A stretch of DNA of 64,000 bases, from the NCBI RefSeq assembly GCF_017309955.1, contig NZ_CP021247.1:2257001-2321000 (forward strand). Reading direction: 5' to 3'. The stretch comes from Novosphingobium sp. KA1 (GTDB taxonomy: Bacteria; Pseudomonadota; Alphaproteobacteria; Sphingomonadales; Sphingomonadaceae). Shown here piece after piece: positions 61,701-64,000 of the stretch. Position numbers and translations under genes: made by a program. Below the pieces are notes generated by a model. It had not been told where the DNA came from. It ran no database searches and saw nothing but the letters and a program-made list of their open reading frames with translations. Every line of letters starts with the position of its first letter. Position 1 is the first letter of the stretch.

Positions 61701-61982
61701 GAGGCAGCCGTCTATGCGGCCCGCACCCGCCTGCGCCCGATCCTGATGACCTCGTTCGCCTTCATCCTCGGCGCGGTGCCGCTGGTGATCGCGAGCGGGG
61801 CCGGCGCCGAGCTTCGCCAGGCGCTGGGTACGGCGGTGTTCTTCGGCATGGCCGGCGTGACCGCCTTCGGCCTGCTGTTCACGCCCACCTTCTACGTCGT
61901 CTGCCGCAGGCTCGCGGCGGCCCTGCGGCGCAAGCCCAGGGAACCGCACCACGAGAGCCACGCGGTGATCCCGGCGGAATGA
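58797..61982 (+). CDS. RND efflux pump, HAE1 family (AcrB/MexB-like)
   Basis: A 1061-residue inner-membrane transporter. It starts MRFSRFFIDRPIFAGVIAVL, typical of HAE1 pumps. The proton-relay aspartates are in AIGIVVDDAIVVVENVERYI; other hallmarks are GMSGQFYKQFAVTITTATAISLL, TGFIPQQDQGYF and the C-terminal AILVVEFAKQAEDERGYSPVEAA. Length and twelve-helix layout are normal. It exports drugs, solvents or detergents in exchange for protons. 60 bp after the adaptor gene; the stop overlaps the channel gene region. Confidence 0.96.
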   Translation: MRFSRFFIDRPIFAGVIAVLVTVVGALAFFGLPVSQYPDIVPPTVTVTAQYPGASAETVADTVAAPIEQEINGVDNMLYMSSQSTGDGKVTITVTFKIGTDLDAAQVLVQNRVAVAEPRLPEAVRAMGVVTRKTSPDFLMVVNLQSPDGTFNRDYLSNYALTQVKDRLARLDGVGDVQLFGSRDYGMRIWIDPNKAAAMNLTAGEIVDALKAQNVQVSSGSIGAPPFDRGNAYQVGVEMQGRLNTPEQFGDIVVRTDADGRQVRVRDVARVELGAQDYTTNTYLSGKPTVVIAVLQRPGSNALDAAKAVRAEMDNVAKSFPKGLEYSVIYNPTEFIGQSIDAVYHTLFEAVILVVLVILVFLQNWRAAVIPIIAIPVSLVGTAIMLAAVGYSLNNLSLFGLVLAIGIVVDDAIVVVENVERYIEEGMKPIEAARRSMDEVTGALIAIVLVLCAVFVPTLFITGMSGQFYKQFAVTITTATAISLLLSLTLSPALAALLLKDKHGLAANAPRWKRVLQGAADKFNHGFDRMSDRYAALTLRLVKAPVKMMATYAALIAATVGMFWATPTGFIPQQDQGYFLAAIFLPPGSSLSRTDEVTQEVAKRILPIKGLRGAVMFAGFHGPSQTAAPDAAAIYFPFKSFEERKQLGVTYEGIMAQAQEAIKGYDKAQVLVIPPPTINGIVPPGGYRMIVEDNEGRGLGELQKAAGALIAQANQQPQLQQVYTLFSMNTPRVYADVDRRKADMLGVSPSRIFEAMQVYLGSSYINDFNLLGRTYRVTAQADAPYRGSTADIANLKARSDSGAMVPVGSVATFKDETGPYRVVRYNLHPAVEIDGSYGKGYSSGQSLATMEKVADETLPSGYGREWTGIAYQQATAGNTAGIVFGMAVLFVFLVLAAQYESLTLPLSIILIVPMCLFAAMLGVNLRGMDNNILTQIGLVVLIALAAKNAILVVEFAKQAEDERGYSPVEAAVYAARTRLRPILMTSFAFILGAVPLVIASGAGAELRQALGTAVFFGMAGVTAFGLLFTPTFYVVCRRLAAALRRKPREPHHESHAVIPAE

Positions 61983-61993
61983 AAGGACGGATG

Positions 61994-63409
61994 ATGTCCA
62001 TGAATATCAAGACCATGGTCGCGGTACTTCTTGCCGCGACCAGCCTCTCGGCCTGCGCCGTCGGACCCGACTATGTCGCGCCGACGCCGCCAGCTACGGC
62101 GGGGGCGCCCTTCACGGGCGTCCAGTCCGCCGAAGTGACCACGGCATGGCCGGACGACAATTGGTGGCGGCTTTACAAGGATCTGGTGCTGGACGGTCTG
62201 GTCAGCGATGCCCTGGCCGCCAACACCGATGTGCGCGTGGCGGTCGCCCGGATCGAGAAGGCGCGGGCGAACCTGCGCGGTTCCAAGTCCGACGCGCTGC
62301 CGCAGACCGGCATCGATGCCAGCGGTACTTATGGCCGCGTCTCGGAAAGCCAGGTGCTGCCCGGCTACGACCGCGAAGGGCGCCGCGTCGACGGCGAGCT
62401 TTCGGTCAATTACGAGCTGGACCTGTTCGGCCGCGTCAAGCGCGGGGTCGAGGCCTCGCGCGCCGATCTTGCCGCCTCGATGGAAGACGCCGATGCGGTG
62501 CGGGTGACGGTGGTGGCCGATACCGTGCGCGCCTATGTCGATGCCGCCAGCTCGGCCGAGCAGATCGCTGTGGCGCAGGACACCGTGGCGTTGCTCGGCA
62601 CGTCGGAGCGGATCACCAATGCCCGTTTCGAGCGTGGTCTCAGCCAGAAGCTCGACGTGATCCGCGTGACCCAGCTGCGCGAGCAGCAGGCGGCGGCGAT
62701 CCCCAGCCTGCAGGCGGCGCGCGATGCGGCGCTGTTCCGCCTCGCCACGCTGACCGGCCGCACCCCGCAGGATCTTCCAGCCTCGGTACGCGCGCGGACG
62801 ACGACGCCCGATGTCGGCCAGCCGATCCCGGTGGGCGACGGCGCTACCCTGCTGGCGCGCCGACCCGACGTGAAGGCGGCGGAGCGCCGTCTCGCTGCCG
62901 ATACCGCGCGGATCGGCGTGGCGACGGCGGATCTCTATCCCAAGATCACGCTGGGCGGCTCGGTCGGCACCACGGCGGTGGGGGCGACCGATGTGTTCGG
63001 CGGCGGTCCGCTGCGCTGGCTGCTGGGGCCGATGATCTCCTGGGCCTTCCCCAACCAGGAAGCCATCCGCGCACGGATCGGCGGGGCGCGGGCGGACGCC
63101 AAGGCCGACCTCGCGAGGTTCGACGGCACCGTGCTGACCGCCTTGCAGGAAACCGAGACGGCGCTCTCCGCCTATCGCAACGCGCTGCTGCGCAAGGACC
63201 GCCTTGCCTCGGCCCGCGATGCGGCCAGGCGCGCGGCGGATGTCAGCATGGCGCGGCAGAGCAGGGGGCAGATCGATTCGCTCGATGTGCTTGACGCGCA
63301 GCGCACGCTGGCCAGCGCCGATGCCGACTATGCGGCGGCGCGGCGCGCGGTGGCCTTTGCGCAAGTGGACCTGTTCCGCGCGCTGGGCGGAAGCTGGCAG
63401 ACAACCTGA
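61994..63409 (+). CDS. NodT-family outer-membrane efflux lipoprotein
   Basis: 471 residues from ATG 61994 (AGGA six bases upstream); ATGs at 61979, 61991 and 62000 are also in frame. The N-terminus MSMNIKTMVAVLLAATSLSAC ends in a lipobox (LSAC), and the mature protein begins VGPDYVAPTPP, as in NodT/OprM channels. Two repeats of long coiled-coil helices are visible (SDALAANTDVRVAVARIEKARANL; DGTVLTALQETETALSAYRNAL). WW-R-YKDLVLDGLVSDAL is a family motif. It forms the exit duct for the pump. A strong terminator follows. Confidence 0.94.
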   Translation: MSMNIKTMVAVLLAATSLSACAVGPDYVAPTPPATAGAPFTGVQSAEVTTAWPDDNWWRLYKDLVLDGLVSDALAANTDVRVAVARIEKARANLRGSKSDALPQTGIDASGTYGRVSESQVLPGYDREGRRVDGELSVNYELDLFGRVKRGVEASRADLAASMEDADAVRVTVVADTVRAYVDAASSAEQIAVAQDTVALLGTSERITNARFERGLSQKLDVIRVTQLREQQAAAIPSLQAARDAALFRLATLTGRTPQDLPASVRARTTTPDVGQPIPVGDGATLLARRPDVKAAERRLAADTARIGVATADLYPKITLGGSVGTTAVGATDVFGGGPLRWLLGPMISWAFPNQEAIRARIGGARADAKADLARFDGTVLTALQETETALSAYRNALLRKDRLASARDAARRAADVSMARQSRGQIDSLDVLDAQRTLASADADYAAARRAVAFAQVDLFRALGGSWQTT

Positions 63410-63437
63410 CGGTTCGCGTCATCTGCCCACAAAGAAA

Positions 63438-63470
63438 GGGCGGCAAGGCTGGTGCCTTGCCGCCCTTTTT
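63438..63470. terminator. Strong intrinsic terminator at the end of the RND operon
   Basis: GGGCGGCAAGG (63438-63448) pairs perfectly with CCTTGCCGCCC (63455-63465), loop CTGGTG, followed by TTTTT and preceded by AAAGAAA, so it can work in both directions between convergent genes. Confidence 0.93.
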
Positions 63471-63487
63471 CGTGTTTCCCGCCGCGA

Positions 63488-64000
63488 TCAGCGCGAGCCG
63501 AAGGCGTAGCGGATGTTGATGCCGAACTCGCGCGGGGCAGTGGTGGTCACCCCGGTATAAGTGCTGGTGTAGTTGGCACCGGTCGGGCCGGTGAAGACCG
63601 GGCGGAGGGTCACCGGATCGAACTGCCCGGCAAAACCGAGCTGCTGGTAGCTGGTGGACAGCGGGGTGGTGCGGGTCAGCGTCTTGGTGGTGTCGAAGAG
63701 GTTCTTCGCATAGAGGCCGATTTCCCAGGCCCCGTCTTCGGCGCGCAGGCCGGCGAAGAGGTTGACCAGCGCATAGTCGCCGACGTCGTCGTAGGCATTG
63801 GTCGGATCGACCTTCGACTTGCCGTAGTAGGTCATCAGCCCCCGGACATAGGCGTTGCCGCCGGTGAAGACCGGGAAGCTGTATTCGCTCTGCAGGGTGG
63901 CGCTGAACGGCGCCATGAAGCCCGAGCGCTGGTTGACCTGGCACGAGGCGATGTTGTCGGAGCCGACGGCGGCCTGGAGCTGGGCCAGCGTCGGCGCGCT
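63488..64000 (-). CDS. TonB-dependent receptor, C-terminal part, cut by the right edge
   Basis: The frame is open from the right edge (codons before the internal ATG at 63916 read SAPTLAQLQAAVGSDNIASCQ) down to the stop at 63488, so only the last 170 residues are here. Beta-strand alternation is evident in GGNAYVRGLMTYYGKSKVDP and DYALVNLFAGLRAEDGAWEIGLYAKNLFD, and the end REFGINIRYAFGSR is a typical last strand of sphingomonad receptors, although followed by three residues after the usual Phe. Plug and N-terminus lie outside. Substrate unknown. Convergent with the RND operon. Confidence 0.88.
   Translation of the reverse strand, partial: SAPTLAQLQAAVGSDNIASCQVNQRSGFMAPFSATLQSEYSFPVFTGGNAYVRGLMTYYGKSKVDPTNAYDDVGDYALVNLFAGLRAEDGAWEIGLYAKNLFDTTKTLTRTTPLSTSYQQLGFAGQFDPVTLRPVFTGPTGANYTSTYTGVTTTAPREFGINIRYAFGSR

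Noticed and set aside
61391..61978. Upstream extension of the NodT channel frame
   Set aside because: It lies inside the pump gene. The lipoprotein signal peptide at 61994-62056 fixes the start.

Overview
The window is high-GC DNA with very tight gene packing, several TonB-dependent receptors, a spinster-type MFS carrier, a FadL/FadD/TesB/MerR block and NodT-type RND efflux. That combination suggests a sphingomonad (Sphingomonadaceae, perhaps Novosphingobium). This is inference from gene content, not a taxonomic assignment. I see no rRNA, tRNA, CRISPR array, insertion sequence or phage gene.

Left part (1-11838). A TonB-dependent receptor cut by the window edge is followed by an alpha/beta hydrolase and an MFS transporter. 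Next comes a secretion locus: four small exported DUF4402 or DUF4402-like proteins, a PapD-like chaperone and a large usher-like outer-membrane protein with C-terminal carboxypeptidase-regulatory-like repeats. It looks like a non-classical chaperone-usher fimbria. The first exported protein has a signal peptide whose hydrophobic core is eleven tandem copies of a GTGCTG-type hexamer. The usher N-terminus appears split between two reading frames.

Centre (11846-40852). An 18-gene, almost gapless run (12037-31515) encodes nearly the whole route from nucleosides and purine bases to oxamate and oxalate: nucleoside hydrolase, adenine and guanine deaminases, xanthine dehydrogenase XdhABC, a class-B-like flavoprotein in the urate hydroxylase slot (HpyO-like), HIU hydrolase, OHCU decarboxylase, PuuE allantoinase, allantoate amidohydrolase, ureidoglycine-glyoxylate aminotransferase, and HpxX, HpxY, HpxZ and HpxW for the oxalurate/oxamate end, plus an NCS2 purine permease. 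Next to it are a purine phosphoribosyltransferase, a LysR regulator, and a second group of exported proteins: two NUP-family proteins, a secreted adenosine deaminase and a TonB receptor. A 35-bp sequence, 30 of 35 identical, lies upstream of both the 18-gene run and the LysR/NUP divergent promoter, so I infer that one regulator governs both. A second LysR gene closes the region.

Right-centre (40966-55748). Acyl-CoA metabolism: isovaleryl-CoA dehydrogenase, an overlapping minus-strand operon fadL-fadD-merR-tesB, a DUF2147 protein, fadA-fadB, a long acyl-CoA dehydrogenase, a siderophore-interacting flavoreductase-like protein, and a leucine-dehydrogenase-type enzyme divergent from an Lrp regulator. 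Two copies of a REP-like inverted repeat lie here.

Right end (55925-64000). A TetR gene with matching palindromes at its own start and again before an RND efflux operon (small unknown protein, adaptor, pump, NodT channel), a strong terminator, and the C-terminal end of another TonB receptor running off the right edge.
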